DNA from: Echiichthys vipera
Taxonomy: Eukaryota > Chordata > Actinopteri > Perciformes > Trachinidae
Direction: 5' to 3'
Assembly: GCA_963691815.1 (NCBI GenBank)
Contig: OY829660.1
Coordinates: forward strand, 28,593,527-28,657,526
DNA: 64,000 nucleotides
The notes below the pieces were generated by a model. It was not told where the DNA came from. It saw only the letters and a program-made list of their open reading frames with translations, and made no database searches. The translations under genes and the position numbers were made by a program. Shown here in pieces: positions 42,692 through 53,114 of this stretch; the stretch's first letter is position 1, and each line of letters opens with the position of its first letter.

Positions 42692-43820
42692 ATGAACGGG
42701 GCTATTGTAATGTTTTTAGACAGTACGGCTAAGGTTGGCGAGGTGGTGGAGAGGGGAGTGGTTATCAGAGACACCTTCACTCCCGTCTCCCTTCTCGTCA
42801 ACCCGGCCACGAAAATTATGATTTCAAACGCTCCCCCGTTCATAAAAAATGAATTGCTGGAGAGGGAACTGTCGAAATACGGACAGATAGTCTCACCCAT
42901 CAGAATGGTTTCGCTGGGATGTAAATCCCTGAAATTAAAACACGTTGTTTGTCACAGGAGACAGGTTTACATGGTCTTGAAAGAAAGGAACACCGATCTG
43001 AACCTGTCTTTCTCGTTCAAAACTGATGGTTTTAATTATGTCGTCTTTGTTTCATCAGAGACGATGAAATGTTTCGGTTGTGGGGGCGAGGGGCACTTGG
43101 TCCGGTCCTGCCTGAAGGACTGCGGAGCGCAGCGGGCTGCTGCGGGGGGAGACCCGCCCGGTGCTGCCGCTGCGGCTCCGGCGGGCGGCCCGCCCGGTGC
43201 TGCTGCTGCGGCTCCGGGTGGAGATCCGCCCGTTGCTGCTGCGGCTCCGGGGGGAGATCCGCTCGTTGCTGCGGCTGCGGCTCCGGGTGGAGATCCGCTC
43301 GTTGCTGCCGCTGCTGCGGCTCCGGGGGAGATCCGCCCGCGGATGTCACCCCTGCCCCGGTTACCGTGTGGGGCACCCCCGTTGTTGTTGCAAGGCCGTT
43401 TTTTTCTGCTCCGGTGATATGTGTCAAGAAATGATGGAGGAGGATATGTCAGAAGACGATCTCCTCAAAATGTCTCAGAAAAGAAAGAACATTGAAAGTG
43501 AAAAAATAAACAGCAAGGTAAAGAAAACAAGTTCCCAGAGGTCCACTGAGTCAGAGAGTGATTTTCTCCTGACTCAGCTGGACCCTCAGTCTCACTACTC
43601 TCCGGAGAAATTTAAAGCCTTCCTGGAGCAAACGAAAGGAGCCAGGCTGACTAATGTAGGTGAGTTCTTTCCTGACCTGCACCTTTTTATTAGTTCAGCC
43701 AAGCCGCTCACCAGGAAGAGCTATGGAGAGGAAATTTTAACCGAGCAAGAAATATTTAGATTAAAAAAGTTAATACTGAAGGTGAGAGCTCAAATCATCA
43801 ATGATGAAGAGGATTGTTAG
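42692..43820 (+). pseudogene. Tx1-like ORF1 (nucleic-acid-binding protein)
   Basis: The start 'MNGAIVMFLDSTAKVGEVVE' is followed by an RRM-like region ('ISNAPPFIKNELLERELSKY', 'HRRQVYMVL') and a zinc knuckle 'CFGCGGEGHLVRSC' at about 43069-43110. Next comes an Ala/Pro/Gly/Asp tandem stretch, where the frame shifts. The C-terminal part is in another frame ('DFLLTQLDPQSHYSPEKFKA', 'FFPDLHLFISSAKPLTR'). ORF1 of Tx1-clade LINEs has this RRM/CCHC layout. It ends at the TAG at 43818-43820, just overlapping the ORF2 frame. Confidence 0.75.
43130..43350. repeat. GC-rich coding minisatellite in Tx1-like ORF1
   Basis: Six or so units of about 33 bp ('gctgctgcggctccgggtgg' plus 'agatccgcccgtt'). In one frame they encode 'AAAAPGGDPPV'-like repeats and in another 'LLLRLRVEIRPL'-like repeats. 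Unit length varies by whole or partial codons. The ORF1 frameshift falls in or just after this array. Confidence 0.85.
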
Positions 43821-43856
43821 ATGTTTTTATCTTTTTACTGTTGTTCTTTTTTTATC

Positions 43857-46069
43857 CATGTGTGATTTTAACATCAGCACCTTAAACCTGAACGGTGCCA
43901 GGTCTGATTTTAAAAGAGCCGCCCTTTTTAACCTGATGGCGACTAAAAGAATTGATGTCATGTTCGTTCAAGAAACTCACAGCACTATAGACAATGAAAG
44001 TGACTGGAAGAGGGCTTTTAAAGGGGAGGTGGTTTTAAGTCACAGGTCCAGTCTGAGTGGAGGAGTGGGGATTTTATTTGCTCAGAGCTTTTTACCTTTT
44101 TCTTTTACTATTGATGAAGTCATTCCAGGTGTTTTATTGAAAGTAAAAGCTGTCTTTGAAAACGTAAAACTTGTGTTTTTAAATGTCTACACTCCCACTA
44201 AAGCAGTGGACAGGGTAGCGTTTTTAAACATTTTAAGTGACTGTGTTAAGAACTATGAGGATGATGGTTTTATGTTTTTAGGGGGGGATTTTAATTGCAC
44301 AGTAAATCCAACCCTGGACAGGAACCATCCTGAGCCACACCCTCCTTCATCTCACACACTCAGACAACTTATGGAGAACCATGAGCTGAGTGATGTGTGG
44401 AGGGTTTTTAACAGTCAGCACAGACAGTACACCTGGAGCCACAGTAGGGAGGGGGTTTTTATCTCTGGCCAGACTGGACCGTTTTTATTGTTTTAAACAC
44501 CATTTAAATATTTTTAAGAGGTGTTTTATTCAGCCTGTGGGTTTTAGTGATCATTTTTTAGTCTCCTGTCATGTTTTTATCAAAAACATCCGTTTTAAGA
44601 GCGCCTATTGGCATTTTAACACGGCCCTTTTAGATGACCAGGCTTTTAGAACTGCTTTTAAGTTTTTTTGGGAGTCCCACAGAGAGAGCAGGCCTGCCTT
44701 CACTAACATACAACAGTGGTGGGACTTTGGTAAGACCAAGATAAAGCAGCTCTGCCAGCAGTTCACTTGTGGTGTCACTACAGACTTAACCCGGTCCATG
44801 AAAGATCTGGAGTCGCAGGTGGTGGAGCTGCAGACCTTAGCAGACTCCACAGCAAACCGAGGGCTTTTAGACTCCCTCAAGTCAAAAAAGTCGGCCATAG
44901 CCAACCTGCTGGGCGTCTCAGCACAGGGGGCTCTGGTCAGGTCTAGGTTCATGAACATCACACATATGGACGCCCCATCTCGCTTCTTCTTTGGGCTGGA
45001 GCGAAAAAATGGACAAAGGAAGACCATTCACTCTTTACGCACGGGTAGCTGCTCCCAAGTCTCAGACTCATCTGAGATTAGGAAGTATGCTGCCGGTTTC
45101 TACAGAGACCTCTTTAAGAGTGAGTGGACAAATAATCCAAATGTGTGCAGCAGCTTCCTCAGCGGTCTCCCTCAGGTCAGCGAGGCTGTCAACAGGGAGT
45201 TGGCAGCAGAGGTGACGTTGCAGGAGCTCCACACTGCCACCATGAGCCTGCAGAGTGGCAGAGCTCCAGGCATGGACGGCCTTCCTGCAGATTTTTACAA
45301 GTCCTTCTGGTCCACCCTAGGACCAGATCTGCTAGAGGTCCTAAATGAAAGTCAAAAGACCGGCAGACTGCCTCTGAGCTGCAGGAGGGCCGCAATAACC
45401 CTGCTGCCTAAAAAGGGAGACCTGCAGGAACTTAAAAACTGGAGGCCGGTCTCATTGCTGTGCACGGATTATAAGATCCTGTCCAAAGCTCTGGCCCTTA
45501 GACTGAGGGAGGTGATGGCGTCCATCATCCACCCTGACCAGACCTACTGTGTGCCCGGCAGGCTCATCAGTGACAAAGTCACTTTAATTCGAGACATTTT
45601 GGAGCTCTCCAGTTCATTGGGTATAGACACTGGTCTGATTTCAATAGACCAGGAAAAGGCTTTTGACCGGGTTGAACACCAGTACCTGTGGCAGACTCTG
45701 GCTGCTTTTGGGTTCAACCCTGGTTTTATAGCCATGGTCCGGGTTCTCTATAGTGACATTGCAAGCGTTCTGAAAATTAACGGCGGGCTGGGCGCACCGT
45801 TTGAGATCCAGAGAGGGGTGAGGCAGGGCTGCTCTCTCTCTGGGATGTTATATTCCATCGCCATCGAGCCTCTGCTCCACAAACTTAGAGCTAAACTGAC
45901 AGGTGTGTGTTTCCCCCAGTGTCCCGTGTCTTTTAAACTGTCTGTATACGCGGATGATCTCGTTGTTTTAGTTAAATCACAAAAAGATATTGACTTTTTA
46001 ACTAACACTGTAAGAGACTTTGGTTTTATTTCATCTGCTAGGGTGAACTGGGGGAAAGCGAGGCTCTGA
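43857..46069 (+). pseudogene. Tx1-like ORF2: endonuclease and reverse transcriptase
   Basis: The frame opens 'MCDFNISTLNLNGARSDFKR' and continues 'VMFVQETHSTIDNESDWKR', 'FMFLGGDFNCTVNPTLDRNH' and, after a frameshift near 44480, 'FSDHFLVSCHVF'. The RT is 'APGMDGLPADFYKSFWSTLG', 'LKNWRPVSLLCTDYKILSKA', 'GLISIDQEKAFDRVEHQYLW', 'RGVRQGCSLSGMLYSIAIEP' and 'FKLSVYADDLVVLVKSQKDI' (YADD at 45947-45958). All catalytic blocks are preserved. A possible upstream ATG at 43801 overlaps the end of ORF1. The frame is lost at about 46069. Confidence 0.85.
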
Positions 46070-47712
46070 TGGCTGGGGGAGAGCTGGGGGGTCGGCTCAG
46101 GCTGCCTGGTGGCCTACACTGGAAAAAAGGAGGTTTCAGATATCTTGGAGTCTTCCTGGGGGATGAGACCAATAAAAATAAAAACTGGGACAATGTCCTG
46201 GAGAAGGTGGTGGTCGGCCGGAGAAGTGGAGGTGGCTCCTCCCAAAAATGCCATATAGAGGCCGAACCTTAATAGCCAACAACCTGGTCTCATCCTCCTT
46301 GTTGCACCGGCTGGCCTGCGTCGATCCTCCAGTTTCTCTCCTGTCAAAAGTTCAGTCGGTTTTAGTTGATTTTATTTGGGACAAGTTACACTGGGTCCCA
46401 CAGAGTGTCCTTTTTTTACCCAAAGAAGAGGGGGGGCAAGGCCTGGTCCATCTTGCCAGCAGGGGAGCGGCTTTCCGCCTCCAGTTTATTCAAAGACTGC
46501 TGACCGGGCCAAAGAACACTCTGTGGAGACCCCTGTCCCGCTGCATTCTGCAGGGTTTAAAGGCCTTGGTCATGATTTTAATTTGTTTTTAATGAACATA
46601 CCAAACATGAGCACATCTCCTTTGCCTGCTTTTTATAAAAGTGTTTTTAGAGTGTGGAGCCTGCTGAAGAAGGAGAGGAGAGATAAAGCGGACTCCCTAT
46701 ACTCGATCCTTCAAGAGCCGGTCCTGTGGAGGACCCGTCTGGACCTTCCCAGCTGGGCAGGTCAGAATTTAACTACGAGACTGCAGACTGCGGGGGTTGT
46801 TACTCTGGGGCAGGTGGTGGCGCTGACTGGGCCCCATATGGATGACCCCTCTAGACTCGCTGCCCAGCTGGGACTGACCTCAGTGAGGGTCACACAGAGA
46901 CTCCTGCAGCACTGGAGAGAGAGACTCACGGGACACGATCGCCTGCTTTTAAACTCCTCTTTTAATCCAACAGTGAAAATGACGATCCCTTTCCTGCCAT
47001 TTTCCTGGCACCGGATTTTAAAGACTGCTCTGGGATTTTAATGGAATACACACACCCCGCACCACTGGATGGTACAACAGAAAAAACATTCTACAGAATA
47101 CTGGTAAAAGCAATAAACAAAACAAAACTGGACAGAAGACCTGACACTACATGGAGGAGTTATCTGCAACTGGCTCCTGCAACCAGACCAGAGTGGAGGT
47201 CCTTCTATAAGCCTCCACTCTCCAAAAGACATGCAGACATTCACTGGCGACTCCTCCATGGAGTAATCGCAGTAAACTCCTTTGTGTCCACCATAAACTC
47301 TGCAGTAGAGGACAAGTGTCCCTACTGCTACCAAAGAGAGACTGTGTTTCACTGTTTTTATGAGTGTCTTCGTCTTTTACCGTTGTTTCTGTTTTTACAA
47401 ACTGTTTTTACCAAATGTGGGGAGGCTTTTACCAAGTAGCTTTTTATCCTAGGATTTAAATACACACGCCAACACAAGAACAAATGCCAGCTTTTAAACT
47501 TTGTTTTAGGGCAGCCCAAGATGGCAGTGTATTTTAGCCGGAGGAGAAAGGTGGAGGACGGTTTTATTGTTGAACCTGTCACTGTGTGTGTTCATATGAT
47601 GAAGTCCAGACTCCTCATTGATTTTAAGTATTTTAACGCAGCAGGAGATCTGGACTCCTTCCAGCAGGTTTGGTGTTTTAATCAGGCCTTGTGTTCTGTG
47701 TTCTTTCACTAA
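46070..47712 (+). pseudogene. Tx1-like ORF2, C-terminal region
   Basis: The ORF2 continuation runs over at least four frames: 'LHWKKGGFRYLGVFLGDETN', 'LVDFIWDKLHWVPQSVLFLP', 'HLASRGAAFRLQFIQRLLTG', 'TLGQVVALTGPHMDDPSRLA', then the C-terminal 'WRSFYKPPLSKRHADIHWRL', 'CPYCYQRETVFHCFYEC' (zinc knuckle) and 'GQPKMAV..'-type sequence to 'VWCFNQALCSVFFH' at 47712. The order matches full-length Tx1-clade ORF2, so the element is complete except for point frameshifts. Confidence 0.8.
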
Positions 47713-47803
47713 TTTATTTACTCTAAGAGTAAGAGTGTAAAGATTTAAATATAATATATCGTTTTTGAAAAAAGAACGAAAAATAAAGTTGATTCAAAAA
47801 TCA

Positions 47804-47809
<6 letters not shown>

Positions 47810-47853
<44 letters not shown>
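47810..47853. repeat. (TC)n microsatellite, right of the Tx1-like LINE
   Basis: Perfect 44-base TC tract directly after the LINE's A-rich 3' end. Confidence 0.95.
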
Positions 47854-47857
<4 letters not shown>

Positions 47858-48129
47858 GCTGACAGTTTGACTTGACCAGCGGACTTTGCTCAGACTTCAT
47901 TGGCTGTTGAAATAGGTGCCGTGTGTTACGCTCTAAAACCTAAAAAATCGAAACGCTGCGAATCTTTGGTCTAAACTGGGCTTAATAATAATAAAAATGT
48001 GTCGTTTGGTAGTACTAAACAGTTGTTAGTTGCACCGCTGCAGACAAACAGATCAGGGGCCGTATTTATAACGCGTCTTAGAGTTTCGAGTCATATTACA
48101 GCTAAGGGAGCGGAAGGAAGGTTATCACA

Positions 48130-48404
48130 ATGCTTCGATATCTCGCCACTGGGAAAATGCAACAGTGTAATGCTGATGATTTGGGGCCATCACAACCATC
48201 AGTTAGCACAAATGTTATTGAAACAATAATGGCCCTTACTGCTCCTCACTTCATCGTGTGTTTCATTGACTTTTCAACTACACCCCGGATAATTCAGCAG
48301 AAGCAAACTGCATTCATGCAGGTAGCTGGCTTCCATGGAGTAGTGCAATCGATGGTAAACATGTAAGGATCATCGCTCCAAGTGTGGACAAAGTGTGTTT
48401 GTTA
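48130..48404 (+). pseudogene. Harbinger transposase, N-terminal part
   Basis: The plus strand reads 'MLRYLATGKMQQCNADDLGP', 'SQPSVSTNVIETIMAL' and 'QKQTAFMQVAGFHGVVQ'. In the next frame it continues 'IDGKHVRIIAPSVDK', which contains the first catalytic Asp of DDE_Tnp_4. A one-base shift near 48345 and the insertion at 48405 break it. It joins the segment at 49721 if the insertion is removed. Confidence 0.8.
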
Positions 48405-48726
48405 CAGTTTTTCTCAATTGCTAAAACACTAAACCCTGTTGTCTGAACCAATTTCTCTGTTGCTTGAACACACTGATTGAATCAATCACTCTTTTGGCAA
48501 AACCATGAGCACTTTTCACCTGTTTAGACACAACTTACCAACACATTTTCATTGTGATGCACATGTGCTGCATAATGGTGAGCACAGGTGGCAAAAATCA
48601 AACACAATTAAAGCACGGTTGTCACTACTTGAACACAACAACTCAAAATTGATAACACTTGTGGCTAGTGGTGTGAGGGAATATATAAAGCCAGTTCAGA
48701 GAGCACTGATTTGTGAGGCACTACAA

Positions 48727-48965
48727 TGGATAGAAATCTAAGAGGAAGAGTTTGTGTGAGAGGAGTTCGAGGAGGTCAAGGTGGAGCGAAGACAAAGAAC
48801 AGTAATATCTGACGAAATCAGAGCTACTGTGATTGACCATGTTCTTGTCCATGGTATGAGCATGAGTGAGGCCGGACAAAGTGTACAACCAAACATCACT
48901 AGATTCACTGTGTCCACCATAATCCGAAGATTTAGAGAAGAGAACAGGTCTTTTTTGACATTATA
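48727..48965 (+). pseudogene. IS630/Tc1-superfamily transposase, N-terminal fragment
   Basis: After an Arg/Gly-rich start ('RGRVCVRGVRGGQGG') the frame shifts to 'RRQRTVISDEIRATVIDHVL', 'VHGMSMSEAGQSVQPN' and 'FTVSTIIRRFREENR'. This is a helix-turn-helix DNA-binding region. No catalytic DDE/D motif follows in this element. Confidence 0.7.
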
Positions 48966-49164
48966 GTACAGTATGTAAATGTTGAGAGCAAATTACTGTA
49001 TGGCATATTACAGTATATACTGTACCACAGTATATACTGTAAGTAAATATATGTTTCAGTATATCACTGTGCCAATGTACTGTAGTATTGTAATGGAGGG
49101 TTAGTCTAACTGTCTGTAGGCCTAGTATTCCATGTATATTTTTTGTAACTGCATGTTCTCTTTT

Positions 49165-49310
49165 TGTAGAATTGAAAGACTGCCACATAAGGGTGTGAGG
49201 ACAGGTATGTTCTCCCCACACCAAGAGACCCTAATTGTTGATATGGTCCGTGAGGACAATGCCGAACTGTACAGAAGTGGTAAATGCATACGGTTTCTGT
49301 TTGTTTTGAA
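49165..49310 (+). pseudogene. IS630-type transposase, second fragment
   Basis: The frame reads 'RIERLPHKGVRTGMFSPHQE', 'TLIVDMVREDNAELYRSG', which continues the N-terminal DNA-binding part after about 200 bases of intron-like or inserted AT-rich DNA. The catalytic domain is absent. Confidence 0.6.
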
Positions 49311-49720
49311 CAAATAATATGTGTACTGTCAATGCAAAAGATCTTTGTTTTTTGTACTGTACAAGTGCTACATGTTAATGCACAAGATTTCTGTTTCTTT
49401 TTGTGTAAAGTGCTAAATGCAAGTTTTTTTGTTTTGCAACATGCATTCAGCTTCATGTCCTGAGCATTGTGTTTTCTATTTTTCTATGTAGTGTTTAGTG
49501 GCTGCTCAGTAGTGTTTTTAATTTTGATTGACTTGGGGCACGATTTGATAACAAAGTTCAGTTTTGGGCACAGATTGAACTGTTTTGAGGTGAAAGTTTG
49601 GTTTTGCAAGAAGAGTCTGAGGTTTTGTGAATGTAGCTTGAAAATTGGGGTTTGTGTTCACAGTTTAGAGAAAAGGAGAGAAGCTTTCAAGAAATGTGTC
49701 TTAGCAATCGAGAAAAACTG

Positions 49721-50205
49721 TAATAGGAAGAGGTACCACAGCATCAACACGCAAGCAGTGTTCGATGCAGACTATAAAATCTTGGATGTTGTACCCAAGT
49801 GGCCTGGGTCCACCCATGAGGCACGGATACTAAATGAAAGTGGTCTGAAGCAGCTTTTTGAGAGGCACATTGTGCCACCTGGATGTCACCTAATTCGGGA
49901 TAAAGGATATCCTTTTACGCCGCTGGCTTCTTACCCCTTTTCAGATGCCACAGACACAAGCCCAAATTAACTATAATAGGTAAGCCCAACAAAATGCCCA
50001 ATTGTTTTAAATTAAAAACATATACATCATATATGGTCAATACTGCACAACATTTGTAAGGAGCGCAATGTCCCACTCCCACCAGCAGACGATGATGACG
50101 ATTGAGGGAGGAGATGGAGACGCGAGCGTCCCTGGCAACATCCATCCATGTGATGGGGCAGCCTTCAGAGAACACTTTGCCAACCTCCACTTTGGGTAAG
50201 AACAA
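49721..50205 (+). pseudogene. Harbinger transposase, C-terminal part
   Basis: The frame reads 'NRKRYHSINTQAVFDADYKI', 'LDVVPKWPGSTHEARILNES' and 'HIVPPGCHLIRDKGYPFTPL' (second Asp region). After a gap, other frames read 'ILHNICKERNVPLPPADDDD' (about 50038-50100) and 'NIHPCDGAAFREHFANLHFG'. The segment with the third catalytic Glu is missing between about 49966 and 50035, so catalysis is lost even if the mariner insertion is ignored. Confidence 0.8.
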
Positions 50206-50272
50206 TAAATCATTGATACAGTGGTTTTTTTATCAATTCATTTTATTAGTCACTCGGTTTCTTTTCTTTTTT

Positions 50273-51336
50273 TTAAAGCCAAGCTGTAGTACTCCTCCTC
50301 TTGGAGCCACAGCACTTTAATTTGCAGATTAATTCTTGTCTCTGCAGTGCCTGCAGATCATCCGTCTCCTCTGCTGAGTAACAATCACTCACCTCGGCCT
50401 GAAAAACAAAAGAGACGGCATGCTCAAGATGTGATAAACTTAAGTTGATTTCTTCTTTTTCTTTTTCACCTACCATTTGATTGTTGCCTGTTGCCTCACA
50501 CGAAGTGCTTGGGCCTGGCTGCACCGCGTCAAAGGCAGAGGGAGAATGCGCGTCGGAGATGCTCGGGGACACAGGAGACTCTAATGCATCTCGATCCAAA
50601 CTGAAACATAAAGAATATGGCTGAAATATCAGAAATGGTCCTGTTGTTGTTGTTGTTATGGTTATGACTTGAACAAACACATTTTAGATTTACCTAACAG
50701 TAGCCTGCAAATCTAACAACAAGCACGTATCTCTCACCAAAACACACCTAGGCTGCAGTGCAATATCCCTATAGGGTTGTAACAGCAATAATTTGTGAAC
50801 TCATCCTTTTGAAAGCAACTTAAGCTTCATCGCAGCAGGATCCTGGCCGCCGTCCAACCCAGAGATGCTGGGGTTATCCTCTACAAGAACTGCAACTGCA
50901 CTCAAGTCTTTGCCAGGTAGTCCTCAGCCTGCATAAGAATATACAAATTAATTAATTAGATATGAGCGAAAAAGGTGGCATGCAAGCAAATGAAAAAGAA
51001 GCACTACATACCAGTGCGCATGGAGCAAGCCTTGAAAGCTGCGATTTCACTTCTGCTTTTCGAGAGAACGTTATACCACTTCTCCTCGCAGTGAGCTGGT
51101 GACCGATGGCTGAAGGTTTGAGAGGCGTTTAGTTGATTTGATATGTCTTCCCATGTCTGTTTTTTGTCATGGCTGGTAAGCGTTGGGCTGAACTTGCCTT
51201 TAATGATAAGCTTCCTTTCCTCGACTAGCTCTACTAACAACAGTATCTCCTCCTCTCGCCAGTTTTGTTTTCTTTTCGATTCCATGTTGATTTCTGCATG
51301 TGGCTGCAGTGGCCTAGTATATATAGAGCCACCCAC
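50273..51336 (-). pseudogene. Harbinger-associated Myb/SANT-like protein
   Basis: The first exon-like frame (51004-51336) reads 'RKQNWREEEILLLVELVEER', 'DKKQTWEDISNQLNAS' and 'HRSPAHCEEKWYNVLSKSRS', a trihelix/Myb-SANT DNA-binding domain. A downstream frame (50273-50680) holds an acidic Ser-rich region and 'DDLQALQRQELICKLK', the C-terminal helix usual in these proteins. The gap between them could be introns. In Harbinger elements this protein helps bring the transposase to the element ends. Confidence 0.7.
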
Positions 51337-51363
51337 ACCAGTTTCAAATGAGTTGCCTAATTA

Positions 51364-52012
51364 ATGAATTGGAAAGAAAAGGAAACATTTATTTTTGATT
51401 CATTGCCAATATTGTTTGTTGGTTTTGTATTATTACATGTGCAAACGTGCTTTACCAAAGCCCACCTCTCCCAAACTGACCACTCACACTGGTCAAACGA
51501 ACTAGACTTTAGCCGTGAAACGTGCTTGGGCATGGTACGGATGGACAGTGTGAGTGCGCCCTGTTGTGGGAATTTTGGATATTTGTAATTCATAATCATA
51601 GTTTTGTCAGGTCAGACACAGATCAGTGTCTCCTCTGTCTAACCTTCTTAATGGATAATGCAAATAACTAACTCATGATGGTATAATGGCATATTTGTGC
51701 ATCTGCACCCTGTGTTAGAGACCTTGTGATCAGAGAGGTTCAGAATGTTCAGTATTGTAATGTCTAATGCATGTTTTTTGTTTGGTCTAAAGACGTCACC
51801 CAACCAAGGCTTATCGCGTCTCGTCTCTTCCCCTAAAAGACTGGGCACGATTTGGCTCGTTGTCATTCCTGCTAGACTCTAGCTTTGTGAGGACGCAGGG
51901 ATGAACTTATTTTTGTCTGCAGAAGAAAATGCTTTGGCAAAATAAACCACGGAGAAAAAGCTGATCCTGTTTGTTGATCTTTGTTGAAGAATCTATTTCC
52001 ACAACAGCCCTT
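51364..52012. other. No gene recognised
   Basis: Short frames without known domains. This is possibly flanking DNA between the Harbinger element and the L2-like fragment. Confidence 0.45.
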
Positions 52013-53114
52013 AGATGCTCCAGTCTCTGTAGCAGGATGTGATGCTCAATAGTGTTGAAGGCAGCACTAAGATCTAGTAAAACAAGCACAGAGACAAGTC
52101 TTTTGTCTGAAGCTATAAGAAGGTCGTTAGCAATTTTTACCAGTGCTGTCTCAGTGCTATGATTCATTCTAAATCCTGACTGGAAGTCCTCAATCAACTC
52201 ATTATTATGTAAAAAGTCACACAGCTGATTGGAGACTAATTTCTCGAGGATTTTAGAGAAAAAAGGAAGGTTAGATATAGGTCTATAGTTGGCTAGTACC
52301 TCAGGATCAAGACTGGGCTTTTTAAGAAGAGGTTTAATTACAGCTACTTTAAAAGACTGTGGTACATAACCTGCTGATAAAGACATATTAATCATACCTA
52401 ATACAGGAGTGCTAACTAAAGGTAACACTTCTTTAAGTAACTTGGTTGGAATAGAGTCTAGGAGACAAGTAGAAGGCTTTGATGCTGAAATAGTAGAGGT
52501 TAATTTGTCAAGGTCAACTGTAGAAAAGCAGTCCAAAAATATATCAGGTCGTACAGTTGTTTCTAACGTTCCTTGGTTTGAAGAAAAATTGGTGCCAAGT
52601 GAGTTGGTTTTGTCTCTAATTGTTATAATTTTGTCATTAAAGAAGGTCATGAAGTCGTTACTACTGAGGGTTATAGGAATACATGGCTCAATAGAGCTGT
52701 GGCTCTCTGTCAGCCTGGCTACAGTGCTGAAAAGAAATCTAGGATTGTTCTTGTTCTCCTCTATTAAAGATTTGTAATAGGCTGCTCTGGCAGTATGGAG
52801 GGCCTTCCTATATGTTTCTAGACTTTCTTGCCAAACTAAGAAAGATTCCTCCAATTTAGTAGAACGCCATTTATTTTCCAATTTTTACGATACTTGTTTT
52901 AATTCACGGGTTTGTGAATTATACTGTGGAGCTAACTTCCTCTGTTTCATTATCTTCCTTTTTAAAGGAGCAACAGAGTCGAGAGTTGTTCGTAGTGAGC
53001 CTTCAACACTGTCAACATCGAGTTCAGATTAACCGACATTGGTACAGGAATCTTGAATATTAGGACAAGGCATTAAATTTAATGCTGATGGAATTGCTTC
53101 CTTACATTTAGTTA
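52013..53114 (-). pseudogene. L2-like LINE copy 3, ORF2 middle fragment
   Basis: Close relative of 21140-22250 in copy 2. It spans the endonuclease/RT linker and the first RT motifs ('AAYYKSLIEENKNNPRFLFS', 'CIPITLSSNDFMTFFNDKII', 'LANYRPISNLPFFSKILEKL', 'LLDLSAAFNTIEHHILL'). It is cut on both sides: at 52013 before the catalytic YADD block, and at 53114 where it abuts hAT sequence. Neither end has a LINE terminus, so it was trimmed by deletion or carried in by another rearrangement. Confidence 0.8.

Larger units (their letters stand above)
42363..47809 (+). mobile_element. Tx1-clade-like LINE bounded by (TC)n, full-length size
   Basis: The 5.45-kb plus-strand LINE begins directly after the (TC)n at 42362 and ends 'caaaaatcaaaaaaa' directly before the (TC)n at 47810. 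It has a 5' UTR (about 330 bp), ORF1 with an RRM-like region and CCHC knuckle, ORF2 with APE nuclease and RT, and a 100-bp 3' UTR. From memory, Tx1-clade elements called Kibi were described as inserting in (TC)n microsatellites of fish, and this copy has the expected context. Several frameshifts inactivate it. Confidence 0.8.
48405..49720 (+). mobile_element. mariner/IS630-type element with TA duplication
   Basis: The 1316-bp element begins CAGTTTTTCTCAATTGCTAA and ends with the inverse of CAGTTTTTCTCGATTGCTAA. TA lies on each side (48403-48404 and 49721-49722). Taking out the element and one TA rejoins the Harbinger reading 'VFVNRKRYHSINT'. It carries only the N-terminal part of a transposase and is therefore internally deleted. 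Confidence 0.85.
48057..51350. mobile_element. PIF/Harbinger element, interrupted and decayed
   Basis: The stretch has a Harbinger-type transposase on the plus strand and a Myb/SANT-like protein on the minus strand, in the convergent layout usual for this superfamily. The left end (48057 onward, 'gggccgtatttataacgcgt') looks like a Harbinger terminus, but no inverse copy was found on the right, so the limits are approximate. A mariner/IS630-type element sits within the transposase gene. Confidence 0.7.
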
